Source: Haloactinomyces albus
Lineage (GTDB): Bacteria > Actinomycetota > Actinomycetes > Mycobacteriales > Pseudonocardiaceae
Direction: 5' to 3'
Assembly: GCF_031458135.1 (NCBI RefSeq)
Contig: NZ_JAVDXW010000001.1
Location: 1,178,001-1,242,000 of the forward strand
Length of the DNA: 64,000 nt
The notes beneath the pieces are model-generated. The model had not been told where the DNA came from, did no database searches, and saw only the letters and a list, made by a program, of their open reading frames with translations. This document shows, one piece after another, positions 39,439-48,802 of the stretch (positions within the stretch are counted from its first letter, which is position 1; every line of letters begins with the position of its first letter). A program made the position numbers and the translations under genes.

Positions 39439-40767
39439 TCATCCGGCCGGACGCACGTGCCCGTCGCCGAAGGCCAACCACTTGGTGGAAGTCAGTTCGG
39501 GCAACCCCATGGGACCTCGGGCATGCAATTTCTGGGTGGAGATGCCGATCTCGGCGCCCATCCCGAACTGCGCACCGTCGGTAAAGGCGGTCGATGCGTT
39601 GACCATGACCGCAGCGGCGTCCACACGCGCACTGAACTGGCGTGCCGAACGCAGGTCGGCGGTCACGATCGCCTCGGTGTGCCCCGTCCCGTGCTCGGCG
39701 ATGTGCGCGACGGCCTCCGGCAACGAATCCACCACCGCAGCCGCGATGTCCAGGGAACCATACTCGGTTTCCCAGTCCTCATCGGTGGCAGCGACGACAT
39801 TCGAGGCACCGGCACCCTCGACGTCGAGGACCCGCTTGTCGCCGTGCACCGTCACGCCCGCCGAACGGAGTGCGGCAATCGCCTTCGGCAGGAACTCCTC
39901 GGCAATATCGCGGTGCACCAGCAGGGTCTCGGCGGCATTGCACACGCTCACGCGGCGCGCCTTGGAGTTGAGCAGGATGCGCACTGCGGTGTCGAGATCG
40001 GCGTGCGCATCGACGTAGACGTGGCAATTGCCTGCGCCGGTCTCGATGGCGGGCACGGTGGCCTGTTCCACCACGGCGGAGATCAGGCCCGCGCCACCAC
40101 GCGGAATGACGACGTCGACCAGGCCACGAGCGGTGATGAGGTGCTGCACGGAGGCGCGATCGTGACACGGCACGAGTTGCACGGCCTCGGCGGGGAGGGC
40201 ATGGGCGCGCAGCACGTCGGCCAGGATCGACACCAGGGCGGCATTGGACCGTTCCGCCGAGGAAGACCCGCGCAACAACACCGCGTTGCCGGATTTCAGC
40301 GCCAGGCCCGCGGCATCGACGGTCACGTTCGGTCGCCCCTCGTAAACCATGCCGACGACTCCCAGCGGAACTCGCACCTGCTGCAGCTGGAGCCCGTTGG
40401 GCAGCACACTGCCGCGCACCACCTCACCGATCGGATCGGGCAGTGCCGCTACCGTGCGCAGTCCCTCGGCCATGCTCGCGACACGGTCGGTGGTGAGTGT
40501 CAGTCGGTCGACCGTGCTGCCCGGCAGCCCGGCTTCCCGGGCGGTTTCGAGGTCCCGACCATTGGCCTCGAGGATCTCGGCATCGCGCTCCAGCAGCGCA
40601 TCGGCCATCGCATGCAGCACGGCATCCTTGGCGTCCCGGTTGGCCAGGGCCAGGTCGCCTGCGGCGCGCTGGCCACGTCGGGCTGCGTCGTGTACCTGCG
40701 CACGCAGCTCCTCGCCCTGTGCCGGTGCGGTGTCGGTCGTACTCGGGGACTCGGTAGTCGTGGTCAC
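39439..40767 (-). CDS. proA: Gamma-glutamyl phosphate reductase
   Basis: 442 aa. It reduces glutamyl-5-phosphate to the semialdehyde with NADPH in proline synthesis. The aldehyde dehydrogenase fold is complete: [36 protein letters not shown], and the catalytic-cysteine region [18 protein letters not shown] 40767; the N-terminal Thr/Ser-rich 20 residues may be extra. Separated from its pathway partner proB by about 3 kb because the recQ-PRT and mazEF genes are inserted between them. Between proA and nadD (39159-39438) I see no gene. Confidence 0.95.
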   Translation of the reverse strand: MTTTTESPSTTDTAPAQGEELRAQVHDAARRGQRAAGDLALANRDAKDAVLHAMADALLERDAEILEANGRDLETAREAGLPGSTVDRLTLTTDRVASMAEGLRTVAALPDPIGEVVRGSVLPNGLQLQQVRVPLGVVGMVYEGRPNVTVDAAGLALKSGNAVLLRGSSSAERSNAALVSILADVLRAHALPAEAVQLVPCHDRASVQHLITARGLVDVVIPRGGAGLISAVVEQATVPAIETGAGNCHVYVDAHADLDTAVRILLNSKARRVSVCNAAETLLVHRDIAEEFLPKAIAALRSAGVTVHGDKRVLDVEGAGASNVVAATDEDWETEYGSLDIAAAVVDSLPEAVAHIAEHGTGHTEAIVTADLRSARQFSARVDAAAVMVNASTAFTDGAQFGMGAEIGISTQKLHARGPMGLPELTSTKWLAFGDGHVRPAG

Positions 40768-40888
40768 CCATCCAGATTAGCGCTCACGGGCAACCGAGTT
40801 GCGTAGAGAAATTTCGCGAGAAATTGACCGGCCCTGCGGGCACCGGCCGGTGTCGAGGGCTCCGCGGCGGTCCGGTAGGAATCACGGC

Positions 40889-43009
40889 GTGGACGAACAT
40901 GCGCTACGCGAGCTCGCCGAGCAGCAGCTGCACGCCCTGGCAGGCCCCGAAGCCACGCTGCGACAAGACCAGTGGAACGCCATCCGCGCCCTGGTCCTCG
41001 AACGCAGGCGAGCCCTCGTCGTCCAACGCACGGGCTGGGGCAAGTCGGCCGTGTACTTCGTGGCGACAGCGCTGCTGCGGGAACTCGGCGAAGGCCCGAC
41101 CGTGATCATCTCGCCGCTGCTGGCCCTGATGCGCAACCAGGTGGAGGCCGCAGCCTCGGCAGGCGTGCATGCGGCGACGATCAACTCGTCGAACCCCGAG
41201 GAATGGGCGAACATCGAGGAGCAGGTCGCCATCGGCGAGGTCGACGTGCTGCTGGTCAGCCCGGAGCGGCTCAACAATCCGGACTTCCGCGACACCATCC
41301 TGCCGGAACTGACCCACACCGCCGGCCTGCTGGTCGTCGACGAGGCTCACTGCATCTCGGACTGGGGACACGACTTCCGCCCCGACTACCGGAGACTGCG
41401 TACTCTGCTCACCGAACTCCCCGAGGGCGTGCCGGTCCTGGCCACGACGGCCACCGCCAACGATCGCGTCGTCCGGGACGTGTCCGAACAGTTGGGCGTC
41501 GGGGACGAATCCGGCACTGCGCACGAAGCCCTGGTGCTGCGCGGCAGCCTCGACCGGGAGAGCCTGCGGCTCGGGGTGGTCACCCTGCCGACCACACAAG
41601 CACGCATGGGATGGCTGGCCGAGCATCTCGCCGACCTGCCCGGATCGGGGATCATCTACACCCTGACCGTGGCTGCCACCGACGAGATCACCGGCTTCCT
41701 GCGCGACCAGGGCTATGAGGTGGCTGCCTACTCCGGCCGCACCGAGCCGGCGGAACGGGCGCAGGCAGAGGAGGCTCTGCTCGCCAACCGGGTCAAGGCA
41801 CTGGTCGCGACCTCGGCGCTGGGAATGGGTTTCGACAAGCCCGACCTCGGTTTCGTGGTGCACCTGGGCGCGCCCTCCTCACCGATCGCCTACTACCAGC
41901 AGATCGGGCGTGCGGGCCGTGGAGTCCGGCACGCGGAGGCGCTGCTGCTCCCCGCCCCGGAAGACCGGGACATCTGGAGCTATTTCGCGTCGCTGGCGTT
42001 CCCGGGTGAACCCACGGTCCGCGCGGTACTGGAGGCACTCACCGAGGCCGACGGCCCGTTGTCGACCGCGGCTCTGGAGCCACGGGTGGACCTGACGCGC
42101 ACCCGATTGGAGATGGTGCTCAAGGTCCTCGACGTCGACGGGGCGGTCCAGCGGGTGAAGGGCGGTTGGGAGTCGACCGGGCAACCGTGGACCTACGACA
42201 CCGAACGCTACGAGCGTGTCGCCGCCCAGCGTCGTGCCGAACAGCAGGCGATGCTCGACTATCTCGACACCACCGGCTGTCGCATGGAGTTCCTGCGCAA
42301 CCAACTGGACGATCCGCACGCCGAGCCGTGCGGCCGGTGTGACACCTGCACCGGATCCGGATATTCGGCACAGGTGGGGCAGCAGGCAGCACAGCAGGCC
42401 GAGGACCGCCTTCGCCGTCCCGGTGTGGAGCTCTCGCCGCGCAAGATGTGGCCGAGCGGGATGGCGGCGCTGGGCGTTTCCCTGTCGGGCAGGATCCCGG
42501 CGACCGAACAGACCGAGCAGGGCCGGGCGGTGGGCCGCCTGACCGACATCGGTTGGGGAAACCGGCTCCGCGAACTGCTCAGCGCCTCGGCCTCCGACCA
42601 GGAGCTGCCGGAGGACCTGTTCCAGGCGTGCGTGCAGGTGCTGGCCGGATGGGAATGGGAGCAGCGGCCGGTCGGTGTGCTGGCCCTCGGCTCACACACG
42701 CGCCCGACGCTGGTGCACAGTCTGGCCGCGCGGATCGCCTCGGTCGGCCGGTTGCCACTGCTGGGTGAGATCACGCCGGAGCCGACCGCCACCTCGCCGA
42801 GGCGGGGAACCAACAGTGCGCAACGGGTGGCCACCCTGTGGCAGCGGTTCCGGGTGCCGGAGCAACCGGACCTGTCCGCCCTGGACGGGCCGGTGCTGTT
42901 GCTGGACGACTACGCCGACACGGGGTGGACGATCACCGTCGCCGGTCGCCTGCTGCGACAGGCGGGAGCCCCCGCCGTGCTGCCCTGCACGCTCGCCACC
43001 ACGGGGTGA
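40889..43009 (+). CDS. RecQ-family DNA helicase fused to a phosphoribosyltransferase-like domain
   Basis: 706 aa. The helicase core has Walker A QRTGWGKS (46-53), motif II DEAH (151-154), ATTATAND, and motif VI QQIGRAGRGVR. A RecQ-type zinc-binding segment follows: CRMEFLRNQL and CGRCDTC (about 464-487). Beyond about residue 560 is a phosphoribosyltransferase-like domain with the PRPP loop VLLLDDYADTGWT (669-681). The typical HRDC domain of RecQ is missing. The helicase should unwind DNA 3' to 5' in repair; the role of the fused PRTase is unknown. GTG 40889 lies 8 nt after TAGGA; the frame opens 30 residues earlier without a ribosome site. Divergent from proA. Confidence 0.9.
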   Translation: MDEHALRELAEQQLHALAGPEATLRQDQWNAIRALVLERRRALVVQRTGWGKSAVYFVATALLRELGEGPTVIISPLLALMRNQVEAAASAGVHAATINSSNPEEWANIEEQVAIGEVDVLLVSPERLNNPDFRDTILPELTHTAGLLVVDEAHCISDWGHDFRPDYRRLRTLLTELPEGVPVLATTATANDRVVRDVSEQLGVGDESGTAHEALVLRGSLDRESLRLGVVTLPTTQARMGWLAEHLADLPGSGIIYTLTVAATDEITGFLRDQGYEVAAYSGRTEPAERAQAEEALLANRVKALVATSALGMGFDKPDLGFVVHLGAPSSPIAYYQQIGRAGRGVRHAEALLLPAPEDRDIWSYFASLAFPGEPTVRAVLEALTEADGPLSTAALEPRVDLTRTRLEMVLKVLDVDGAVQRVKGGWESTGQPWTYDTERYERVAAQRRAEQQAMLDYLDTTGCRMEFLRNQLDDPHAEPCGRCDTCTGSGYSAQVGQQAAQQAEDRLRRPGVELSPRKMWPSGMAALGVSLSGRIPATEQTEQGRAVGRLTDIGWGNRLRELLSASASDQELPEDLFQACVQVLAGWEWEQRPVGVLALGSHTRPTLVHSLAARIASVGRLPLLGEITPEPTATSPRRGTNSAQRVATLWQRFRVPEQPDLSALDGPVLLLDDYADTGWTITVAGRLLRQAGAPAVLPCTLATTG

Positions 43010-43017
43010 GCGTGCCG

Positions 43018-43350
43018 CTACGCACCGAGAAACCGACGAATGACCGCACGTACCGCAGTGACAGTACTCTCGTCACAAATACCGGACGCCTCACGGAGGC
43101 GAGCCGTGGACACTGCACGCACCTGCTCACAGAGCGCCCAAGTGGGTGCTTTCAAGCCGGTATCCGTGCCCCCCACGGCAATGTGGTGTGGCAAGCCACG
43201 ATCCCGCGTCGTCAGTGGCACAGCAATAACCAGGTCAGGAATGTACTCGGCGTATTCTGCGCTGGAGACGACCAATATCGGTCGCCAGCCTGCCTGCTCC
43301 CGACCAACTGTCGGATCCGGCTTGGCGAAAGTAATTGTACCGGGCCTCAC
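43018..43350 (-). CDS. MazF/PemK-family endoribonuclease toxin
   Basis: 110 aa. The start is taken as GTG 43350, overlapping the antitoxin stop (GTGA); a GTG at 43383 would add 11 residues. Family features: VRPGTITFAKPD at the start (the xRGDI-like strand), GWRPILVVSSAEY (RPxLVVS), VIAVPLTTRDRG (PxTxx) and LCEQVRAVSTARL (catalytic Thr/Ser region). MazF cuts mRNA at short motifs when the labile antitoxin is lost. It looks complete, unlike several other toxins in this window. Confidence 0.85.
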   Translation of the reverse strand: MRPGTITFAKPDPTVGREQAGWRPILVVSSAEYAEYIPDLVIAVPLTTRDRGLPHHIAVGGTDTGLKAPTWALCEQVRAVSTARLREASGICDESTVTAVRAVIRRFLGA

Positions 43351-43589
43351 CGCAGGTTGTCCGTCAACGGAGCCTGCACCCACTCATCTCTCTCACTGAC
43401 GTAGTCCGACCAGGCGTCAGCGTCCTGTTGCAGACGCTGATAACCCGCACCCACCGCAGACCAAAACTCACGCCGTTCCAAAGCATCCAACGCTTCAGCC
43501 ACAATTTCCGCTTGGGTCACATGTCTCTCATGAGCCCGACTCGCAATACGGTCCCGCAACTCGTCCGGAATCTTGATCGTAGTCGTCAT
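43347..43589 (-). CDS. Ribbon-helix-helix antitoxin of the MazF pair
   Basis: 80 aa. N-terminal CopG-like RHH (TTTIKIPDELRDRIASRAHE then THVTQAEIVAEALDAL pattern: HVTQAEIVAEALDALERR), C-terminal acidic, Trp-rich tail (DADAWSDYVSERDEWVQ) likely to wrap the toxin. ATG 43589. It comes first in the operon, the usual order, and should repress the operon through the palindrome just upstream of its start. Confidence 0.83.
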   Translation of the reverse strand: MTTTIKIPDELRDRIASRAHERHVTQAEIVAEALDALERREFWSAVGAGYQRLQQDADAWSDYVSERDEWVQAPLTDNLR

Positions 43590-43608
43590 GACTTCAGAAT
43601 ACCTGATT

Positions 43609-43628
43609 GGTATACGACTTGGCATACC
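43609..43628. promoter_or_regulatory. Candidate operator of the mazEF-type operon
   Basis: GGTAT (43609-43613) and ATACC (43624-43628) form an inverted repeat 20 bp long; a third half-site (TACCT, 43600-43604) lies next to it. It sits about 20-40 nt upstream of the antitoxin start, where RHH antitoxins bind. The region is AT-rich and may also hold the promoter. Confidence 0.5.
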
Positions 43629-43653
43629 GTAATATCCAATGGACTCCAGCTGA

Positions 43654-44787
43654 TCAACGCATGGCGACGAGGTCGTCGGCATGCACGACCTCGCGCCGCT
43701 GCTCGGGGGGCAGTTCATGGCTCGACCGGCCGATCAACTCGGGCAGCTCGCCTGCGTCGTAGGCGACCACTCCCCTGGCCACCACCGTCCCGGAAGGCCC
43801 GGCCAGCTCCACCACGTCGCCACCCTCGAAGGCACCTTCGACCCCGGTGACCCCCGCGGCCAGCAGCGAGCGCCTGCGCTTGACCACCGCCGCGACCGCA
43901 CCCTCGTCCAGGTGCAGCCGTCCCCGCGCGCCTGCGGCATGCGCGAGCCAGAAACGCCGGGCCGACAGATGGGCTCCGGTGGCCGCGAATGCCGTACCGA
44001 CATCGGCAGGACCGAGCGCACGAACCGCCTGCGCGGCCGAGGTCAGCAGTACCGGAATCCCCGCCGAGCACGCCACCCGCGCCGCTTCGACCTTCGAGGC
44101 CATTCCCCCGGTCCCGAGCCCGGAAGTGCCGCTACTCGCGACGGAAACACCCGCCATGTCCGAGGGGCTCGTGACCTCCGAGACGACGGCGGAACCCTCC
44201 TGCCGGGGGTCACCGTCGTACAAGGCATCCACGTCGGACAACAGCACCATCGCCTCGGCCCCCACCAGGTGCGACACCAGCGCGGCCAACCGGTCGTTGT
44301 CACCGAACCGGATTTCGGCGGTGGCCACCGTGTCGTTCTCGTTGACCACCGGAATCGCGCCGAGGGCCAGCAGCCGGTTCAGGGTGCGCCGAGCATTGCG
44401 ATAGTGACTCCGCCGAACCACGTCGTTCGCCGTCAGCAGGACCTGCCCCACGGTCAGGTGATGGCGGACGAAGGAGTCCGCGTAGGCGTGGGCCAACGTC
44501 TGCTGCCCCACACTGGCGGCGGCCTGCTGGGTGGCGAGGTCCTTCGGTCGTCCACGTAGGCCCAGCGGCGCGATTCCGGCCGCGATCGCGCCCGACGACA
44601 CCAGTACCACCTGGCTGCCGGATGCGACCTTCTTGGCGAGGATGCCGACCAGCGCGTCCAGTCGCTCGTGGTCGAGTCCGCCTTCGGCGGTGGTCAGCGA
44701 CGACGACCCCACCTTCACCACGAGGCGTTGTGCGGCCGAGATCGCCTGCCTGGTCGGAGACTCCACTCCGACCGCGCCACCACTCAC
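43654..44787 (-). CDS. proB: Glutamate 5-kinase with PUA domain
   Basis: 377 aa. First step of proline synthesis: phosphorylates glutamate. The amino acid kinase domain has [30 protein letters not shown] and [15 protein letters not shown]; a C-terminal PUA domain (about 290-377, [19 protein letters not shown]-like) is present, as in feedback-regulated full-length enzymes. It overlaps the obgE stop by 4 bp (44784-44787), so it is the distal gene of the rplU-rpmA-obgE-proB run. Confidence 0.95.
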   Translation of the reverse strand: MSGGAVGVESPTRQAISAAQRLVVKVGSSSLTTAEGGLDHERLDALVGILAKKVASGSQVVLVSSGAIAAGIAPLGLRGRPKDLATQQAAASVGQQTLAHAYADSFVRHHLTVGQVLLTANDVVRRSHYRNARRTLNRLLALGAIPVVNENDTVATAEIRFGDNDRLAALVSHLVGAEAMVLLSDVDALYDGDPRQEGSAVVSEVTSPSDMAGVSVASSGTSGLGTGGMASKVEAARVACSAGIPVLLTSAAQAVRALGPADVGTAFAATGAHLSARRFWLAHAAGARGRLHLDEGAVAAVVKRRRSLLAAGVTGVEGAFEGGDVVELAGPSGTVVARGVVAYDAGELPELIGRSSHELPPEQRREVVHADDLVAMR

Positions 44788-46373
44788 CGGCCGCTCTCCT
44801 CGTCCTCGCCGGTTTCCCCGGGCATGATTTCCCCGGCGTCGTCTTCCTCGAAATCGTCCTCCTCGACGTCATCTTCCTCGACGTCGTCTTCCGAGGAGCC
44901 CTCGAAGGCCCGCTCCGTGCCGGGCACGTCCAGGCCCGCTCCCGAACGCCGCGCCTTCATCGCCGCTCGGCGCTCGTCCTTCGTCACCCGCTCGCTGACG
45001 TCCAGCCGCGTGTCCGCTCCGCGAGCGCCCTGCACGATGGCCACCCCGGCAGGAGTGGTCGGTTCCCAGTCGAAAGTGACCCCGCCGATGGTCACCGGAT
45101 TGCCCGGCTGAGCGCCCTGCTTGGCGAGTTCCTCCTCGACACCGAGCCGTGCCAGGCGGTCGGCGAGGTAACCGACGGCCTCGTCATTGTCGAAACTGGT
45201 TTGGCGCACCCACCGTTCGGGGCGCTCGCCACGCACGAGGAAACCGTCCTCGACCTCCGGATCGGGTTCGACCGTGAAGCCGGAATCATCCAGCCCGGCA
45301 GGGCGCACGACGACCCGTGTGGGCTCCGGAGCGGGCAGCTCCGCACGGTAGCGCTCCACCTCGTCGGCAAGAGCGAAGCTCAACTCACGCAACCCCTCGT
45401 GGCTGGCCGTGGACACCTCGAAGACCCGCCAGCCACGTTCGGCGAGGTCGGGGCGAATCAACTCGGCCATCTCCTGCGCATCCGGAACGTCCATCTTGTT
45501 CAGGACCACGATCCGAGGTCGCTGCGCCAAGTTCGGAGCACCGTGTTCCTCGGTCAGCGCCGGGGTGTAGTCCGCAAGCTCGTTCTCCAGCGCCTCGATG
45601 TCGGACACCGGGTCACGGCCGGGTTCGAAGGTCGCGCAGTCCACCACGTGCACCAGGACCGCGCAGCGCTCGATATGCCGCAGGAAGTCGAGGCCGAGGC
45701 CACGTCCGCCACTGGCGCCGGGAATGAGTCCGGGGACATCGGCGACCGTGAAGACCGTCTCGCCCGCGGAGACCACGCCCAGGTTCGGCGCCAGCGTGGT
45801 GAACGGGTAGTCGGCGATCTTGGGTTTCGCCGCCGACAGGACGGAGATCAACGAGGACTTTCCGGCCGAGGGGAACCCGATCAGGCCGACATCGGCGACC
45901 GACTTCAGCTCCAGTACCAGATCGCCCTGGTCACCCGGCTCGCCCAACAAGGCGAACCCGGGGGCCCTCCTGGCCTTCGACGACAGTGCCGCGTTCCCCA
46001 AACCGCCACGGCCGCCACGAGCGGCGACGAACGTCGTGCCCGGACCGACCAGGTCGGCGACCACCTCGCCGTCCGGATTCAGCACCACCGTGCCGTCCGG
46101 TACGGACAGGACCAGATCCTGTCCGGCAGCACCGTTACGCATGCTGCCGCGCCCCTGGGTGCCCCGGGTGGCACGCGCGTGCGGCCGGTGGTGGAAGTCC
46201 AGCAGGGTGTGCACTCCCGGGTCGACCACGAGAGTGACATCACCGCCCTTGCCACCGTTGCCACCGTCCGGTCCGCCCAGTGGCTTGAACTTCTCCCGAT
46301 GGACCGAGGCACAACCGTTGCCTCCGTCGCCTGCCGCGACGTGAATGGTCACGCGGTCAACGAAGCGCGACAC
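44784..46373 (-). CDS. obgE: GTPase Obg/CgtA
   Basis: 529 aa, longer than the usual 430-490. An N-terminal Gly-rich OBG fold (residues 1-158, [20 protein letters not shown]), the GTPase domain with [20 protein letters not shown] and NKMDVP, a C-terminal OCT domain (about 360-435), then an acidic, low-complexity tail (about 478-529) with near repeats of DDVEEDD. Obg works in late 50S assembly and stress signalling. The acidic tail is an add-on seen in some actinobacteria. Downstream of rpmA, with a hairpin between them. Confidence 0.96.
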   Translation of the reverse strand: MSRFVDRVTIHVAAGDGGNGCASVHREKFKPLGGPDGGNGGKGGDVTLVVDPGVHTLLDFHHRPHARATRGTQGRGSMRNGAAGQDLVLSVPDGTVVLNPDGEVVADLVGPGTTFVAARGGRGGLGNAALSSKARRAPGFALLGEPGDQGDLVLELKSVADVGLIGFPSAGKSSLISVLSAAKPKIADYPFTTLAPNLGVVSAGETVFTVADVPGLIPGASGGRGLGLDFLRHIERCAVLVHVVDCATFEPGRDPVSDIEALENELADYTPALTEEHGAPNLAQRPRIVVLNKMDVPDAQEMAELIRPDLAERGWRVFEVSTASHEGLRELSFALADEVERYRAELPAPEPTRVVVRPAGLDDSGFTVEPDPEVEDGFLVRGERPERWVRQTSFDNDEAVGYLADRLARLGVEEELAKQGAQPGNPVTIGGVTFDWEPTTPAGVAIVQGARGADTRLDVSERVTKDERRAAMKARRSGAGLDVPGTERAFEGSSEDDVEEDDVEEDDFEEDDAGEIMPGETGEDEESGR

Positions 46374-46410
46374 GGGATACCTCCTGGACGAAAACCGGTG
46401 GAAAGAAAAA

Positions 46411-46448
46411 CGAGGGGCGGAACCGGTGGGAACCGGACCCGCCCCTCG
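46411..46448 (-). terminator. Hairpin between rpmA and obgE (partial terminator or processing site)
   Basis: CGAGGGGCGG (46411-46420) pairs with 46439-46448. It stands 28 nt after the rpmA stop. On the minus strand it is followed by TTTTTC. It may lower obgE-proB expression relative to the ribosomal genes. Confidence 0.65.
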
Positions 46449-46475
46449 TCTTCGAAGGTCGTACCGAGAGCCGGG

Positions 46476-46733
46476 TCAGGCCTCGGCCGGCACGACGTTG
46501 ACAGTCTTGCGGCCACGCTTGCGGCCGAATGCGACCTCGCCCGCGGCAAGCGCGAACAGCGTGTCATCGGTGCCGCGTCCCACGTTACCCCCGGGGTGGA
46601 ACTTCGTACCGCGCTGCCGAACCAGAATTTCGCCTGCGTTGACGACCTGGCCGCCGAAGCGCTTCACACCCAGGAACTTGGGATTCGAATCGCGGCCGTT
46701 CCGAGAGTTGGACGCGCCCTTCTTGGTTGACAT
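46476..46733 (-). CDS. rpmA: 50S ribosomal protein L27
   Basis: 85 aa, complete bL27: [20 protein letters not shown] and [17 protein letters not shown]. The flexible N-terminus reaches the peptidyl transferase centre. It begins MSTKKGAS without the cleavable leader found in Firmicutes. 14 bp behind rplU, the standard pair. Confidence 0.98.
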   Translation of the reverse strand: MSTKKGASNSRNGRDSNPKFLGVKRFGGQVVNAGEILVRQRGTKFHPGGNVGRGTDDTLFALAAGEVAFGRKRGRKTVNVVPAEA

Positions 46734-46747
46734 AGCTCCTCAGTTCC

Positions 46748-47056
46748 TCACTTCGCGATGCCGGTGACCTCGACGCGGGTCAGCTTCTGCCGGTGCCCCT
46801 GGCGCTTCTGGTAGCCGGTCTTGTTCTTGAACTTGTGGATGCGGATCTTGGGACCCTTGGTCTGCTCGACCAGCTTGCCGGTCACCGAAATCTTGCCCAG
46901 CGCATCGGCGTCGGCGGTGACATCGGAGCCATCGACGACCATTAGCGCCGGGAAAGTGACCTCGGAGCCCAGCTCGCCCTCGAGCTTCTCGACCTCGACG
47001 ACGTCCCCGACAGCCACCTTGTATTGTTTGCCGCCGGTCTTGACGATCGCGTACAT
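46748..47056 (-). CDS. rplU: 50S ribosomal protein L21
   Basis: 102 aa, complete bL21: [20 protein letters not shown] at the start and [20 protein letters not shown] at the end. Head of the leftward rplU-rpmA-obgE-proB gene run. Confidence 0.98.
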   Translation of the reverse strand: MYAIVKTGGKQYKVAVGDVVEVEKLEGELGSEVTFPALMVVDGSDVTADADALGKISVTGKLVEQTKGPKIRIHKFKNKTGYQKRQGHRQKLTRVEVTGIAK

Positions 47057-47193
47057 GAGTCGGAAGTCTCCTGCTGCTCGGTTTCGCTAGTTCACCATCT
47101 GCGACGGACGCCCTCCCCGCGACAGGCCGGGGATTCCTCGTACGCCGCTCGCACAGCGTCTCGGTGGGTTCCTGCCTCAGGCGACGACAGCCG

Positions 47194-47221
47194 ACCTTAC
47201 CGGGCGGACCCCGCCTCAACA
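47194..47221 (-). promoter_or_regulatory. Candidate rplU promoter
   Basis: On the minus strand TGTTGA (47216-47221) and TAAGGT (47194-47199) are separated by 16 bp, about 140 nt before rplU. Plausible sigma-A type; not proved. Confidence 0.35.
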
Positions 47222-47277
47222 GGCGTTTAGCCTCTCCGCCCGTCCGGCGGCGAGAAGTTCTTCACCATCATACAGCC

Positions 47278-47296
47278 GACCGGGACGCACCCGGTC
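47278..47296 (-). terminator. Terminator of the DUF6230/DUF6114 operon
   Basis: GACCGGG (47278-47284) pairs with CCCGGTC (47290-47296), 5-nt loop, 30 nt beyond the stop of the third gene. Confidence 0.5.
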
Positions 47297-47325
47297 ACGA
47301 GGGGGGATCCGGTCGCGGTGACCGG

Positions 47326-48297
47326 CTACTCCAGGCTGATGTGCGCATCCGGGATGAACAGTCTTCCGCCGCTGAGTTCGACATTGTGCACGACGGCATC
47401 GGTGAAGGTCAGCGTCGGCAGTCGCAGGAAGCTCAGGTCGAGATTCGGGGCCGCCAACGAATCGGGGGACAGAGTGACCGGTACGAGCGGGTAGTCCGCC
47501 ACGTCCAGCGTCCCGGTGAGTCGACGCGTGTAGAGGTGTACCGGCCCGTCGGTGACCGTCGAGACCCGCCCCGGGGCACTCGCCGTGCGCATGATCGTGC
47601 CATTGCCCAGCGCACCGCGTTGCACCAGATCGGTGATCTCCAGACGTTGTGCGGTGAAATGCAGCGTCTTGACCTGTCTGCCGTCGACTTCCCGCATCGA
47701 GTGGCCGTGGTATCGGGAACCGATCAGTGTCAGCTTGCTCGCGGTCAATGTCCACTGCCTGCCCGGACCCGGTTTCGTTTCGGCGTCACCGGGCGTTCCG
47801 GGCGAGGCGGTCGGTAACGCCGCCCCCGTTTCCGTGGCCTCCGGCTGTGCGGACGGCGACGGCTCGGGTGCGGAGGTCTTCGGCCGGCCCGGCGGCGGAA
47901 CCGATGGGCTCGGAGACGACGGCCGCACCGAGGGCGACGGGGTCGTGGACGGAACGGGCACGGACGGTGTTGTCGTGCCGGGAACCGTCGTGTCCGGTGC
48001 CGTTATCGGGTCCGTCCCCTCGGGGGGAGGCGAGGACGGCAGTGGGGAGTCCCGCGGTTTTCCGGGACCGTCATCCGAGGGGAGCAGGAGATCCACCAGC
48101 CCCGACACCAGGCCATCGGAATCCTCTTCCGCCGCCCGGGTCTGCGCGCTCGCGGGGGCGGCGACCGCGAGGAGGCCGATGACCATGGTGAGGCTGACGC
48201 ACAGCGACAGCACCGGCCACGGGCGATACCGCCGAGAGGCACGCTCGGAGCGTTCGGACGGCTGCGGACTCGGCTGCTGCGGACTCGACGGACTCAC
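47326..48297 (-). CDS. Exported protein of unknown function, Pro/Ser/Thr-rich
   Basis: 323 aa. GTG 48297 overlaps the stop of the DUF6114 gene (GTGA). A signal peptide or anchor lies after about 30 polar residues (PVLSLCVSLTMVIGLLAVAAPASAQ written in part: VLSLCVSLTMVIGLLAVAAP). Then come about 90 residues of Pro/Ser/Thr repeats and a C-terminal beta-rich domain (about 175-323) whose wording (HFTAQRLEITDLVQR, GGRLFIPDAHISLE) parallels the DUF6230 protein in the same operon. That similarity suggests the two exported proteins share a fold or ligand. No enzyme motif seen. Confidence 0.75.
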   Translation of the reverse strand: MSPSSPQQPSPQPSERSERASRRYRPWPVLSLCVSLTMVIGLLAVAAPASAQTRAAEEDSDGLVSGLVDLLLPSDDGPGKPRDSPLPSSPPPEGTDPITAPDTTVPGTTTPSVPVPSTTPSPSVRPSSPSPSVPPPGRPKTSAPEPSPSAQPEATETGAALPTASPGTPGDAETKPGPGRQWTLTASKLTLIGSRYHGHSMREVDGRQVKTLHFTAQRLEITDLVQRGALGNGTIMRTASAPGRVSTVTDGPVHLYTRRLTGTLDVADYPLVPVTLSPDSLAAPNLDLSFLRLPTLTFTDAVVHNVELSGGRLFIPDAHISLE

Positions 48298-48791
48298 TCC
48301 CACCCTCCACGGACACTTCCGGCCTGGTGGGCGGGCATCCGCCCGGTCCGCGTACCCGCTTGTGCGTGCCCGACCGTCCGCCGCGGCGACCGCGGTTGTT
48401 CCGGGGCGGGCGACCAGGCAAGCCCGAGCGCGGCACCGATGATGCCGAGCAGGGTGCCGAGGAACATGGACCCCAGATTGACGGTCACGATCGCCACCAC
48501 GGCAAGCAGCAACGTCACGATTCCGGAAGCCAACCGAAACCGGGGCCGGGTCCAGAACGATACGGCACATATGATCATGACCGTGCCGATGACCAGTGCC
48601 GAAAGCCCACCGAGCGTCTTCAGCGTGATCACCACGGCACCGAACTCCAGCGACGCATACGGCGGATACAGCAGCAACAGAGCCGACAGCAGGGTGAAGA
48701 CTCCCGCCCAGAACGGCCGGGTTCGCCGCCAGCGGCGGAATGACCTCCACGCGGTTCGCACCCGCTTTCGCCCGGCATGACCGCTCGCCAT
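48294..48791 (-). CDS. DUF6114 membrane protein
   Basis: 165 aa. A basic N-terminus (GRKRVRTAWRSFRRWRRTRP) followed by about four hydrophobic helices (PFWAGVFTLLSALLLLYPPY; VITLKTLGGLSALVIGTVMI; FRLASGIVTLLLAVVAIVTV; SMFLGTLLGIIGAALGLAW), then a polar tail. The W-AG-F-TLLS start is characteristic of DUF6114. ATG 48791 has AGGAGA about 4 nt upstream. Middle gene of three; it ends in GTGA overlap with the next gene. It likely forms a membrane partner of the two exported proteins. Confidence 0.8.
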   Translation of the reverse strand: MASGHAGRKRVRTAWRSFRRWRRTRPFWAGVFTLLSALLLLYPPYASLEFGAVVITLKTLGGLSALVIGTVMIICAVSFWTRPRFRLASGIVTLLLAVVAIVTVNLGSMFLGTLLGIIGAALGLAWSPAPEQPRSPRRTVGHAQAGTRTGRMPAHQAGSVRGGWE

Positions 48792-48802
48792 CGATTCTCC
48801 TG

